Shown: positions 27,863 through 35,745, numbered from the stretch's first letter. The stretch is 56,533 nucleotides of DNA from Caldilineales bacterium (GCA_019695115.1 JAIBAP010000037.1:1-56533), one strand, 5' to 3'. Notes: a model not told the origin generated them from the letters alone. Translations and numbers: made by a program.

Positions 27863-29667
27863 CCGGCCTCTTCGCGCCGCAAGGAAACGAACTGGGCCTT
27901 GAGCAGACGCCGTCGCGCCTGATAATCGGCCTCCACCAGTTCACCGGCGTCGTAGGCGTCGTCGAGATCGGCGATCTCCTGGATCAGCGCCTGCTGTTGC
28001 TGTTGGCGCAGGGCTGGCAGCGTCGCCGCCTGCGCCTGTTGTCGCTTCAACAGCAGGTAGGCGCCCCCACCCAGCAGGCCGGCGGACACGACGGCCAGCA
28101 GGATCGGCAGCCAGGCCAAGCCCGAAACGCCGGGGGCGGCGGTGGGGTCGATCACCTGCTGCGGGCCAGAGGCGGCCGAGCCAGAGCTGGCGAACTGGGC
28201 GGCGTCGATGTTGGAAAAGATAACCTCTGGGCTGGAATTGGCCGCCAAATCGCTCTGCAGATAGTTCAGATAGTTGCCACCCTGTGTTTCCAACGGGTCC
28301 TGCTGCAACCAATCGGGGGCGGCAATCGCCATCCCGGCATCAGGCGCCAAGAGATTGAGATTGGCGACCGGATACGGGATCGTGTGGCTGAGCCGGGACG
28401 AGCCATCCCGGATCGGCAGGCTGTAGCGGATCAGCACCTGCCGGCCGCCGGGCGGCAGCGGCATGGTGTCTACATACTCCTCGCCGGCGCGCTGGAAACG
28501 CAGACCCAGCTCACCGCCCTCGAAACTGACATTGGTAGCGCCTTCTGGCACGGCGAAGCGCAGGACGGCGGGGGCGCCGTCGGCCTGGGTCTCACCCATG
28601 TACACGCGGTCGCTGGTGTTGTCGAAGGCATACAGTTCGCCCACATCCAGGTTCTGGCCATCCTGCAAACTTATCACCCAGTGCGCCCGGCCGATGCGGA
28701 TGTCAGCGGCGGTTGCGCCCGTTTCGTAGACCATCAGCGGGGCTTCCAGCGCGGCCTGCGACGGTTCGAATTGCAGCATGTCGCTTTCGAAGGGGATGCC
28801 GTTGTAGTCGGCCGAGGCAACGTAGGCCCAGGCGGGGTCGGTGGGCAAGCCCTCGAACCGGGCTACGCCCTCGGCATCGGTTCTGGCCTGTCGTTGGGCA
28901 GCAAGGTCCTGACCATCGAAGACCAGCAACTGCACCGCGGCCTGCGCCAGTGCCACGCCAGTGGTGCCATTCTGCGCTCGGATGCTGAGCACGCCATTCC
29001 CCTGTACGATGGCCTGCTGGATGGTGAAGCCGAGGCTGAAGCTGCGTCCAAAGGTCGCAGCCAGGGTGCGGTTGGCGCCATCAGCGCCGGCAACGGCGGG
29101 ATGGGTTGAGGCCGATTGCAGGCCCCACCATTCGGTCTCGGTAGTGCTAAGGCCATCGGCCGAGCCAAGCGCCGGGCCTTCACTCCCGCCCTCGCCCTCG
29201 GCCCCATGACAACTGGCGCAGTTCTCGCCATAGGCCGCCGCTCCGCCACTCAGGTCGGCCTCGCTCAGATGCAGCGACCACACGTAGGCCGTCAGATCCC
29301 AGATTTCAGCCTGGCTCAGGCTGTCCTTCCAGGGCGGCATCAGGTTGTCCAGATTGCCGTTGCTGATGAAATCGAAGACAGCCTGCGGGCTGCGGGTCTC
29401 GACAAAGGCCGCCTGGGTGAAGTCGGCCAACGGGACAGGGGATTGCGCGGACATGGGGCCGTCGCCCTTGCCCCCGGCGCCGTGGCACTGCAAGCAATGC
29501 TCGGCAAACAGACGCTGGCCGCGATAGGCCGCCCCCTGAGGAGTGTCGGACGGGTCGCCTTGCTGCGCCAACACCGGTGAAGCCCACCCCACCAGCACGG
29601 TCAACCATGCCAGGGCGCCGCCCAGGATCACCGCGCGCCAGAGCCAGCCTCTTGTGCGTCGTTGCAT
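27859..29667 (-). CDS. Dihaem c-type cytochrome with Ig/carboxypeptidase-regulatory-like region and membrane anchor
   Basis: 602 residues. Signal peptide (1-35), first haem site CLQCH (58-62), second CASCH (150-154), then a beta-rich region with GVALAQAAVQLLVFD resembling carboxypeptidase regulatory-like folds, a membrane helix around residue 530, and a cytosolic Gln-rich coiled tail. It lies between ccmE and ccmA, the usual place for maturation factors rather than substrates. It may be an electron carrier, or an apocytochrome-handling factor with its own haem. ATG at 29667 is chosen for the AGGG nine bases upstream. Confidence 0.85.
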   Translation of the reverse strand: MQRRTRGWLWRAVILGGALAWLTVLVGWASPVLAQQGDPSDTPQGAAYRGQRLFAEHCLQCHGAGGKGDGPMSAQSPVPLADFTQAAFVETRSPQAVFDFISNGNLDNLMPPWKDSLSQAEIWDLTAYVWSLHLSEADLSGGAAAYGENCASCHGAEGEGGSEGPALGSADGLSTTETEWWGLQSASTHPAVAGADGANRTLAATFGRSFSLGFTIQQAIVQGNGVLSIRAQNGTTGVALAQAAVQLLVFDGQDLAAQRQARTDAEGVARFEGLPTDPAWAYVASADYNGIPFESDMLQFEPSQAALEAPLMVYETGATAADIRIGRAHWVISLQDGQNLDVGELYAFDNTSDRVYMGETQADGAPAVLRFAVPEGATNVSFEGGELGLRFQRAGEEYVDTMPLPPGGRQVLIRYSLPIRDGSSRLSHTIPYPVANLNLLAPDAGMAIAAPDWLQQDPLETQGGNYLNYLQSDLAANSSPEVIFSNIDAAQFASSGSAASGPQQVIDPTAAPGVSGLAWLPILLAVVSAGLLGGGAYLLLKRQQAQAATLPALRQQQQQALIQEIADLDDAYDAGELVEADYQARRRLLKAQFVSLRREEAG

Positions 29668-29695
29668 CGATGTCAACCCTGCCAAGATGATGGGG

Positions 29696-30169
29696 CTACT
29701 GGATAGCCGTGAACTCGGTCACCTCGGGCGCCTCTTCGTAGCGCGAGGGACACTTGAGCAGCAGATTGTCGGCGCGGAAGGTGCCATCGGGCATCATCTC
29801 GCCCTCGACGATAGCCTCGGTCGCCCGGCTGAAGTTGCTGGGCCGGCTGCCATGAAAGCTCACCGTCACCTGCTCGCCGCTGGCATCGGTCAGGGCGAAG
29901 TTCAACAGCAGGTTTTCGGCATCCCAGTTGGCAGTATCCTGCGCCACCGCCCCCGACATGCGGATCTTCTGCCCTTCCAGGCTGTCCGCCTTGGCCAGCA
30001 CCTGATCCACCGTCATGTAATAGGAACTGTTGCCTTTGATCGTCCAGGCTACCAGCACCACGCTCAGCAACAGCAACAAGATCACTGCAACCACGAATTT
30101 GAGCTGTTTGTTGGGGTTCTTGGCGGCGATACGAGGTTGCGCCGGCTGGATAGTAATGTTTTCGGTCAT
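29696..30169 (-). CDS. ccmE: Cytochrome c maturation haem chaperone CcmE, Cys-type
   Basis: 157 residues. A membrane anchor (24-43) is followed by the OB-fold domain. The haem-attaching motif, normally HxxxY, is here C140-P-S-R-Y144, so the covalent haem ligand is Cys. This CxxxY form is known from archaea and some bacteria with the modified System I that lacks CcmH; no ccmH or ccmF gene is seen in this window. It is the first gene of the operon, with a promoter and FNR/CRP-like site upstream. Confidence 0.9.
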   Translation of the reverse strand: MTENITIQPAQPRIAAKNPNKQLKFVVAVILLLLLSVVLVAWTIKGNSSYYMTVDQVLAKADSLEGQKIRMSGAVAQDTANWDAENLLLNFALTDASGEQVTVSFHGSRPSNFSRATEAIVEGEMMPDGTFRADNLLLKCPSRYEEAPEVTEFTAIQ

Positions 30170-30197
30170 CGGAAGTCCTCAGTGTGATTGTGAAAAG

Positions 30198-30244
30198 TGT
30201 GCTCAGTATAGCACAACCTATCATCACCGACATGATCTAGATCA
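30198..30244 (-). promoter_or_regulatory. ccmE promoter with FNR/CRP-like operator
   Basis: On the minus strand an extended -10 (TGC TATACT, hexamer 30205-30210) predicts a start near 30198. The perfect 12-base palindrome TGATCTAGATCA (30233-30244) is centred 40.5 bases upstream, the class II activator position of FNR and CRP, whose half sites are TTGAT...ATCAA and TGTGA...TCACA. A second dyad, TGTGCT/AGCACA, surrounds the -10. Confidence 0.5.
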
Positions 30245-30325
30245 GCCGCAGCCTGATTTGCAGCTAAAGGGTGGCTAAGAATCTGATGAGAAACGGCCCC
30301 AACCCGACGAACAGTAGCAAAGTCC

Positions 30326-30670
30326 TCAGTCGTCGCCATCCCTGGGGTCGGCGTAGTCGGCATCCGCATAGGCTTCGGCGATGATCTGGCGGGCGCGGGG
30401 AGCCAGGCCGCGGGCAACAAAGACCCTCACCTCGGCCAGTGGCCCCACTTGCAGGCCGAAGGCCTGGCTGAGCGAAACGCCGGCGGCGTAGGCAGGGATA
30501 TCCTCGCTGGCAAGAAGAGCTATCGCCAAGTCGGCCTCAGCGACATTGGCGGCGACATAGACCAGCACCGGTTCGCCATCGCCGCTAAAGGCGGCGCGGG
30601 AGTTCTGCGCCCGTGTGTCGGCCTGGGAGCGGAGAAAGGAGCGGAATCTGGTCGCGGTCAGAGTAGTCAT
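30326..30670 (-). CDS. DUF2007-like small protein
   Basis: 114 residues. The C-terminal part VLVYVAANVAEADLAIALLASEDIPAYAAG and the VFVARGLAPRARQIIAE helix match the DUF2007 putative signal-transducing fold. No signal peptide, so cytosolic; the last nine residues are very acidic. Start at 30670 by domain position. It is read in the same direction as ccmE but separated by 155 bases with an independent promoter. Confidence 0.7.
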   Translation of the reverse strand: MTTLTATRFRSFLRSQADTRAQNSRAAFSGDGEPVLVYVAANVAEADLAIALLASEDIPAYAAGVSLSQAFGLQVGPLAEVRVFVARGLAPRARQIIAEAYADADYADPRDGDD

Positions 30671-30754
30671 CGGCGGGAAGGCATGATAACATGAAGCCAG
30701 CCAGATGACCACTGTCCAAGCCGCCCCGCTCTCCCCCCACTTCCCCGCACCCCT

Positions 30755-31573
30755 ATGAAAGCCGACCGCCTTGCGACCCTGGCCGAAAACCCTGACTTCA
30801 TCCCCGGCATCTACAATTACTGCGACCGGTGGTGCCAGCGTTGCGCCTTCACCGGTCGCTGTCTTAGCTTTGCGAGCGAACGAGACGAGTTTCCTGACGG
30901 CGAAACGCCGGACCTTGATAGCGAGGAGTTCTGGGAGAGCTTCACCGAAACGATGAACTCAAGCCTGGAACTGCTGCGCCAGATGGCGGCGGAGGATGGT
31001 ATCGATCTGGACGCCATCGATTACGATCAGATCGACGCCGAGCGCCAGGCCATGCAGACAGCCGTGGATGAGCATCCCCTGACAAAGGCGGCCGAACGCT
31101 ATGCCGGGATGGTCAACGACTGGTTCGAGAACAACGCCGCCGCCTTTGAGCAAAAAGGCGAAGAGCTGGAGATGTTCGTCCGCCTCAATATCGGTAGCGC
31201 CGATGTGACGGGGCAGGCGGCGCGAATCAGCGATGCGGTGGAAGTCATCCAGTGGTATCAATTATTCATCGCCGAGAAGATCGTTAGCGCCTTGTACAGC
31301 CGTTCTTACGCCTTTGCGGACGAGAGCGATGGGCGCCCCAGTGACGCCGATGGCTCGGCCAAAATCTGCCTCATCGCCATCGAACGCTCGCTTGCAGCCT
31401 GGGCCGTGTTGTTGCGCGCCTTTCCCCACCTGCAAACCGAAAACCTCGAGCTTTTGGCGCAACTCGAACGCCTGGGAAAGGGCCTGGAACTGGAGTTTCC
31501 CAACGCTCGCGCCTTTCAGAGACCCGGCTTCGATGTTCCACCGCCGGGAGAACCGGCCCTCGAACTCGAATGA
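30755..31573 (+). CDS. Uncharacterised protein with N-terminal four-cysteine cluster
   Basis: 272 residues, not recognised. It begins with a compact cluster YCDRWCQRCAFTGRC (spacing C-x3-C-x2-C-x5-C) near residues 22-36, which could bind zinc or an iron-sulfur centre. The rest is helical and acidic. The stop overlaps the DinB-like start by 4 bases, so the two proteins are probably coupled in function. No signal peptide. Confidence 0.7.
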   Translation: MKADRLATLAENPDFIPGIYNYCDRWCQRCAFTGRCLSFASERDEFPDGETPDLDSEEFWESFTETMNSSLELLRQMAAEDGIDLDAIDYDQIDAERQAMQTAVDEHPLTKAAERYAGMVNDWFENNAAAFEQKGEELEMFVRLNIGSADVTGQAARISDAVEVIQWYQLFIAEKIVSALYSRSYAFADESDGRPSDADGSAKICLIAIERSLAAWAVLLRAFPHLQTENLELLAQLERLGKGLELEFPNARAFQRPGFDVPPPGEPALELE

Positions 31574-32043
31574 ACACGATTCTCCGCGACCAATACCCCC
31601 TCTTCGAGCACTACCAGGCCCTGCGCAGCCAGATGCTCGACCTCCTGACCGACGACGATCTGGCCTTCGCCTTCCCCGCCAACCCTACCCTGGGTGAACT
31701 CTGCCGCGAGATCGGCGAGATTGAGCATTGTTATGTCGAGTCATTTCGTACTTTCTCCCTCAGCTTCGACTTTCGCGCTGACGACCCGGCCCTGGAGCGC
31801 AACTTGGCCCGCCTACGCGAGTGGTTCGCACAACTCGATGCCGATCTGCACTCAGCGATTAGCGCCCTTAGTGACGAAGACTGCGAGAACCGGCTGATCG
31901 ATCGCGGCGGCTGGCGCATCCCCTCGCGCATGCAACTGGAGATCTACAAAGAGGCGTTGCTCATCTTCTACGGCAAGGCCAGCGTGTATCTGAAGGCCCT
32001 GGACAAGCCGCGCACCGAGCAGTGGAGCGAGTGGATTGCCTGA
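31570..32043 (+). CDS. DinB/YfiT-like four-helix-bundle protein
   Basis: 157 residues of the DinB-like metal-dependent fold, with the first metal His in GEIEHCYVESF. The other two His usual for the fold are not obvious, so metal binding may be lost. Family members include thiol transferases and stress-induced proteins; no reaction is assigned. It overlaps the cysteine-cluster gene. Confidence 0.65.
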   Translation: MNTILRDQYPLFEHYQALRSQMLDLLTDDDLAFAFPANPTLGELCREIGEIEHCYVESFRTFSLSFDFRADDPALERNLARLREWFAQLDADLHSAISALSDEDCENRLIDRGGWRIPSRMQLEIYKEALLIFYGKASVYLKALDKPRTEQWSEWIA

Positions 32044-32061
32044 CGGCGCGAGCGAGTCGCT

Positions 32062-32090
32062 TTGACAGGTCACCACCCCGGCAGTAAACT
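32062..32090 (+). promoter_or_regulatory. Promoter of the truncated antitoxin gene, start on the ATG
   Basis: TTGACA (32062-32067), a 17-base spacer and TAAACT (32085-32090). The predicted +1 is 32097, exactly the A of the start codon, so the message would be leaderless. Confidence 0.5.
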
Positions 32091-32096
32091 CAGACT

Positions 32097-32345
32097 ATGA
32101 ACACCGCCATTTCCATCCCCGATCCCATTTTCGAGACCGCCGAGCGTCTCGCCCAGACCCTGCGCATCTCACGCAATGAACTCTATACGCGTGCGCTTTC
32201 CGCCTACATCCGCTACCGCAACCGATACCCCCGCAATCGCAAGGAATTCGTCACCACAAAAACACTGCTGAAGGCCATCGCACCGGCGGCGATGATGGGA
32301 TTGAGCAGCCCCAGGGCGGCAAAGGGGATGCCGATGATATTGTAG
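32097..32345 (+). pseudogene. Truncated ribbon-helix-helix antitoxin gene running into copA
   Basis: The first 45 or so residues (AISIPDPIFETAERLAQTLRISRNELYTRALSAYI) match RHH antitoxins of the MazE/CopG type. From about 32213 the frame runs through the antisense of the copA 3' end, and residues there look like shadow sequence. The normal C-terminal toxin-binding part and a partner toxin are missing. Probably a remnant cut by the arrival of the copper operon. Confidence 0.5.
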
Positions 32346-34732
32346 ATGAAGGCCCAGAACAGGTTCTGGCGGATGGTGCGCATCGTCCCCCGGCTGAGCG
32401 CCAGCCCCCGGCTCACCCCCGCCAGGTCGCCGCTCATCAGTGTGATGTCGGCCGTCTCCATCGCCACATCCGTGCCGGTGCCCAGGGCGATGCCGATGTC
32501 GGCCTGAGCCAGCGCCGGAGCGTCGTTGATACCATCGCCGACCATGGCGACGAGGCGGTGGGGATTGGAGATTGGAGATTGGTGATTGGAGGTTGGGGAG
32601 TCCGGCGCGTTTCGATTTCGCAATCCGAAATCAGACATCTGCAATTGCAGTTCCTTCACCTGGGTGGCTTTGTCTTGGGGCAGGACTTCGGCGTAGATGT
32701 CGTCGATGCCGGCCTGGTGGGCGATGGCAGCGGCGGTGCGGCGGTTGTCGCCCGTCATCATCACCACCTGCAGCCCTTGTGTGCGCATTTCCGCCACAGC
32801 TGCCGCCGAACCGGGCTTGATCGTATCGGCCACGGCCAGCAGACCGGCGGTTTCGCCATCGACCGTCACCATCATCGCCGTCTTGCCCTCGCTTTCCAGA
32901 CGGGCGAGGGCATCGGCCAGGGTGGAGGAGGCCATTCCGGCCAGCCGCGTGCTCCCCACCACCACCAGCCGCCCCTCCACCTGCGCCCGCACCCCGGCCC
33001 CGGTCACGGCCTCGAAGCCGGAGGGAGCCGCCAGGTCGAGCGCCTGCGCCCGGGCCGCAGCGACGATAGCCTGGCCCAGGGGATGCTCGGAGCCGCGCTC
33101 GGCCCCGGCAGCCAGACGTAGCAAATAGGATGCGGGCGAGAAGCCGTTGGCCGCGGGCGGCAGCCAATCGGGGGCGGCGATCACATCGGTGAGCGCCGGC
33201 TTGCCCTCGGTCAGGGTGCCGGTCTTGTCCAGCACCACCACCTTCACCGCCTCGGCCCGCTCCAGCGCCTCGCTGTTCTTGAACAGAATGCCGTTCTGCG
33301 CCCCTTTGCCCGTGCCGACCATGATCGCCGTCGGGGTGGCCAGGCCCAGCGCGCAGGGGCAGGCGATGACCAGCACGGCCACGGCGTTGATCAGGCTGGT
33401 AGTGAAGCCGGCGTCGGCCAGGAAATACCAGCCCAGGAAAGTGAGGGCCGCGATGCCCAACACCGCCGGAACAAAGATAGCCGAGACGCGGTCGGCCAGC
33501 CGCTGGATCGGGGCCTTCGAGCCTTGCGCCTCCTCCACCAGCCGGATGATCTGGGCCAGGGCGGTTTCGCGGCCCACGCGCGTGGCCTGCACCCGCAACA
33601 TTCCCTGCTTGTTGAGGGTGGCGCCGATCACCTGATCGCCCGCCTGCTTGTCCACGGGCGCCGCCTCGCCGGTCAGCATCGACTCATCGATGGCGCTCTC
33701 GCCGCTGAGGACGATGCCATCTACGGGCAGTTTCTCGCCCGGCCGCACCACCACGATGTCGCCCACCCGCACCTGAGCGACAGGGATCTCGCTCTCGCTG
33801 CCGTCGCGCTCGACGCGGGCCGTCTTCGGGCGCAAGCCCATCAGCGACTTGATGGCGGCGGAGGTGGCGCCTTTGGCGCGCGCTTCCAGATACTTGCCCA
33901 GGCGGATGAGCGTGATGATCAAGGCCGAGGTCTCGAAGTAGACGTGATCGCCCAGGTCGGCGCCGGCCAGCCCGCCCACGATGACGGCCACGCTGTAGAA
34001 GTAGGCCGCCGATGAGCCGAGGGCGATGAGCACATCCATGTTGGCGGCGCCGTTCTTCAGCGCCTTGTAGCCATTGACATAGTAATCACGGCCGACATAG
34101 AACTGAACCGGCGTCGCCAGCGCCCACATCACCCAGTTGACCCAACCGGCGTGCGCCCAATGACCCAACAAACCGAGGTCGCGGGCCATCGAAAACAGAA
34201 ACAGCGGGATAGTGAAGGCCAGGCCGGTGAGCAACAAGCGTCGCTGGCGGTCGAGTTCGGCCTGCCGCGCCTGTCGCTCGGCATCCTCGACCTCGGCTTC
34301 GTCCTCCCCCGCCGCCTCGATCACCTGATAGCCCAGGTCGGCCACCAACTCCTTCATCGCCCCGACATCGACCATGGCCGGGTTGTAGACCACCGACGCC
34401 TTCTCGCTGGCCAGGTTGACGTTGGCCTGCTCGACCCCCGGCATCCGCTTGAGATTGCGCTCGATGGTGGTCGAGCAGTTGGCGCAGGTCATGCCGGCAA
34501 TGGGCAGTTCGACCCGCGCCGTGGCCACGCCGTAGCCCAACTCCCCGATCAGGTCATGGATGGCGGCTGGCTGCACCACGGCAGGGTCATACACCACTCG
34601 CGCCCGCTCGGTGGCCAGATTGACCGATGCCTCCTCCACGCCGGCCATGCGCTTCAGATTGCGCTCGATGGTGGTCGAGCAGTTGGCGCAGGTCATGCCG
34701 GTGATGGGGAGGACAAGCTGTTGGCTGGTCAT
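32213..34732 (-). CDS. copA: Copper-exporting P1B-type ATPase with two HMA domains
   Basis: 839 residues. Two N-terminal HMA domains (GMTCANC at residues 12-18 and 80-86), the transmembrane CPC motif [12 protein letters not shown], phosphorylation site DKTGTLTEG, and hinge [16 protein letters not shown]. It pumps Cu(I) out of the cytosol. Between KELQ and [10 protein letters not shown] about 28 extra residues ([20 protein letters not shown] and onwards) are encoded by the same heptamers seen between genes; the frame is intact. It is the last gene of csoR-copZ-glutaredoxin-copA. ATG at 34732 begins the first HMA domain. Confidence 0.95.
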   Translation of the reverse strand: MTSQQLVLPITGMTCANCSTTIERNLKRMAGVEEASVNLATERARVVYDPAVVQPAAIHDLIGELGYGVATARVELPIAGMTCANCSTTIERNLKRMPGVEQANVNLASEKASVVYNPAMVDVGAMKELVADLGYQVIEAAGEDEAEVEDAERQARQAELDRQRRLLLTGLAFTIPLFLFSMARDLGLLGHWAHAGWVNWVMWALATPVQFYVGRDYYVNGYKALKNGAANMDVLIALGSSAAYFYSVAVIVGGLAGADLGDHVYFETSALIITLIRLGKYLEARAKGATSAAIKSLMGLRPKTARVERDGSESEIPVAQVRVGDIVVVRPGEKLPVDGIVLSGESAIDESMLTGEAAPVDKQAGDQVIGATLNKQGMLRVQATRVGRETALAQIIRLVEEAQGSKAPIQRLADRVSAIFVPAVLGIAALTFLGWYFLADAGFTTSLINAVAVLVIACPCALGLATPTAIMVGTGKGAQNGILFKNSEALERAEAVKVVVLDKTGTLTEGKPALTDVIAAPDWLPPAANGFSPASYLLRLAAGAERGSEHPLGQAIVAAARAQALDLAAPSGFEAVTGAGVRAQVEGRLVVVGSTRLAGMASSTLADALARLESEGKTAMMVTVDGETAGLLAVADTIKPGSAAAVAEMRTQGLQVVMMTGDNRRTAAAIAHQAGIDDIYAEVLPQDKATQVKELQLQMSDFGLRNRNAPDSPTSNHQSPISNPHRLVAMVGDGINDAPALAQADIGIALGTGTDVAMETADITLMSGDLAGVSRGLALSRGTMRTIRQNLFWAFIYNIIGIPFAALGLLNPIIAAGAMAFSSVFVVTNSLRLRGYRLR
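32555..32645. repeat. Heptamer repeat array inserted in frame in copA
   Basis: Plus-strand units GGGATTG, GAGATTG, GAGATTG, GTGATTG, GAGGTTG at 32561-32595, then CGCAATCCGAAATC at about 32617-32631. The first set matches the intergenic array at 35241-35317 and the second the array at 21353-21380. It adds about 28 residues to CopA just before the conserved GDGIND hinge. Confidence 0.85.
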
Positions 34733-34766
34733 AGGTGGATGGTAGGGAGGAAAGCGCCGGGCCGGA

Positions 34767-35015
34767 TCAACCGGTCTCTGGCAAGCCCAGGAGCTGCGAG
34801 AGGCGCTTGCGGTTGAAGCCCACGACCGGTTCTTCACCCACGAGCGTGACCGGAGTCGAGAAGACCTGCAAGCGTTCGAGCACGGCCAACGCCTCCTCGT
34901 CTTCGATCACATTGCGTTCCTCGAAGGCGACGCCCATTTGAGAAAGCCACGCTTTCTCGCTGTTGCAGAACAGTCAGCCGGGTTGGGTGAAAAGGACAAC
35001 GTGCGGGTCTTCCAT
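34767..35015 (-). CDS. Glutaredoxin-like protein with in-frame UGA (candidate selenoprotein)
   Basis: Reading through one TGA gives 82 residues of glutaredoxin type: [16 protein letters not shown] at codon 14 (34974-34976), LFC, then [31 protein letters not shown] holds the cis-Pro and [14 protein letters not shown] the last helix. The UGA stands exactly where the first active-site Cys belongs, giving UxxC. A perfect 8-bp hairpin with loop GUG begins 15 bases after it. CopZ ends 10 bases upstream and copA starts 34 bases downstream. A nonsense mutation or base-call error cannot be excluded from this sequence alone; no sel genes lie in the window. Confidence 0.8.
34940..34958 (-). promoter_or_regulatory. 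Candidate bacterial SECIS element
   Basis: On the minus strand GAGAAAGC pairs perfectly with GCTTTCTC around the loop GTG. The loop begins 23 bases after the UGA, within the 16-37 base window for bacterial SECIS hairpins, and has the required G at the loop start. Confidence 0.7.
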
Positions 35016-35025
35016 GCCGGATTCC

Positions 35026-35229
35026 CTAATTGGCGGGCGCGTAACCGGCCTCTTGCAGGGCCGCGCGCGCTTTGATCAGCGCCTCTTCACTGGCGTAATC
35101 GACCATGACGGCGCGGGTTTCGATGCTGCCCTGGATGTATTCGACGCCTTCGACGAATTTGAGCTCACGCTCGATGGTCTTCAGACAGTGGCCGCAGGAG
35201 ATGGTGGGGATGGTGAGGGTCTTTTTCAT
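35026..35229 (-). CDS. copZ: Copper chaperone CopZ (HMA domain)
   Basis: 67 residues, one HMA fold with the metal-binding loop SCGHC (residues 11-15; Cys12, Cys15) and the C-terminal strand GYAPAN. It carries Cu(I) in the cytosol to CopA. The usual GMTC is replaced by TISC. It lies between csoR and the UGA glutaredoxin in the same operon; a long heptamer array precedes it. Confidence 0.92.
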   Translation of the reverse strand: MKKTLTIPTISCGHCLKTIERELKFVEGVEYIQGSIETRAVMVDYASEEALIKARAALQEAGYAPAN

Positions 35230-35240
35230 GGTAGGGGTTG

Positions 35241-35317
35241 GAGAACGGAGATTGGAGGTTGGGGATTGGGGATTGGGGATTGGAGATTGGGGATTAGGGA
35301 TTAGAGATTGGGGATTG
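35241..35317. repeat. GGGATTG/GAGATTG heptamer array between csoR and copZ
   Basis: Eleven consecutive 7-base units, GAGAACG, GAGATTG, GAGGTTG, three GGGATTG, GAGATTG, two GGGATTA, GAGATTG and GGGATTG. It is the longest array in the window and the closest relative of the one inside copA. Confidence 0.85.
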
Positions 35318-35347
35318 CTTCGGCCTGCGGCCTCGCAATGACAGGGG

Positions 35348-35632
35348 TTAGCGGGTGAGCTTGCCGGCGGCGTCGAAGACTTCGATGATCTCGCCGATCA
35401 CGCGCTGGCGGTCGTCGGCGTCTTCCGAGCGGATGGCGGTGGTGACACAGGTCTGCAAGTGGTTGGAGAGAACCAGGCTGTTGACGCGCTCGAGCGCACT
35501 CTGTACGGCTTTGATCTGTTTCATCACGTCGATGCAGTAGCCGTCATCCTCGACCATGCGTTCGATCCCGCGCACATGACCTTCGACGCTACGCAGACGG
35601 TTGATGACATCTTTCTTGACTTCGGGCTGCAT
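35348..35632 (-). CDS. csoR: Copper-sensing repressor CsoR
   Basis: 94 residues, all-helical CsoR/RcnR family. The Cu(I) ligand set Cys-His-Cys is present in DDGYCIDVMKQ and in SNHLQTCV. CsoR binds a GC-rich palindrome and leaves the DNA when copper binds. ATG at 35632 begins the family N-terminus MQPEVKKDVINRLRSVEGHVRGI. A matching G/C palindrome overlaps its predicted start of transcription, which points to autoregulation of the cop operon. Confidence 0.94.
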   Translation of the reverse strand: MQPEVKKDVINRLRSVEGHVRGIERMVEDDGYCIDVMKQIKAVQSALERVNSLVLSNHLQTCVTTAIRSEDADDRQRVIGEIIEVFDAAGKLTR

Positions 35633-35651
35633 CGTGTGCCTTCCTTGCCTG

Positions 35652-35712
35652 TCACCCCTCCCCCTGGGGGAGGGGGGTAGCCTCATCCTAGCACTTCGAC
35701 GCCGGATGATAA
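35652..35712 (-). promoter_or_regulatory. cop operon promoter with CsoR-type operator
   Basis: On the minus strand TTATCA (35707-35712), 16 bases, TAGGAT (35685-35690). The predicted start near 35678 falls in the palindrome CCCCTCCCCC-T-GGGGGAGGGG (35655-35675, 10-bp arms), which resembles the known CsoR operators TACCC...GGGTA with poly-G/C tracts. Confidence 0.5.
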
Positions 35713-35745
35713 GTAAATTGGCTTCCTTTTCGGTGGGGTCTTGCC

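Noticed and set aside
34767-35015. Plain pseudogene reading of the copper-operon glutaredoxin
   Set aside because: The single TGA lies exactly at the redox-Cys codon, the rest is intact and a SECIS-like hairpin follows at the right spacing, so a selenoprotein is the better reading, though reads should be checked.
35241-35317. Possible CRISPR array
   Set aside because: Units are contiguous 7-mers without spacers; no cas genes are present in the window.
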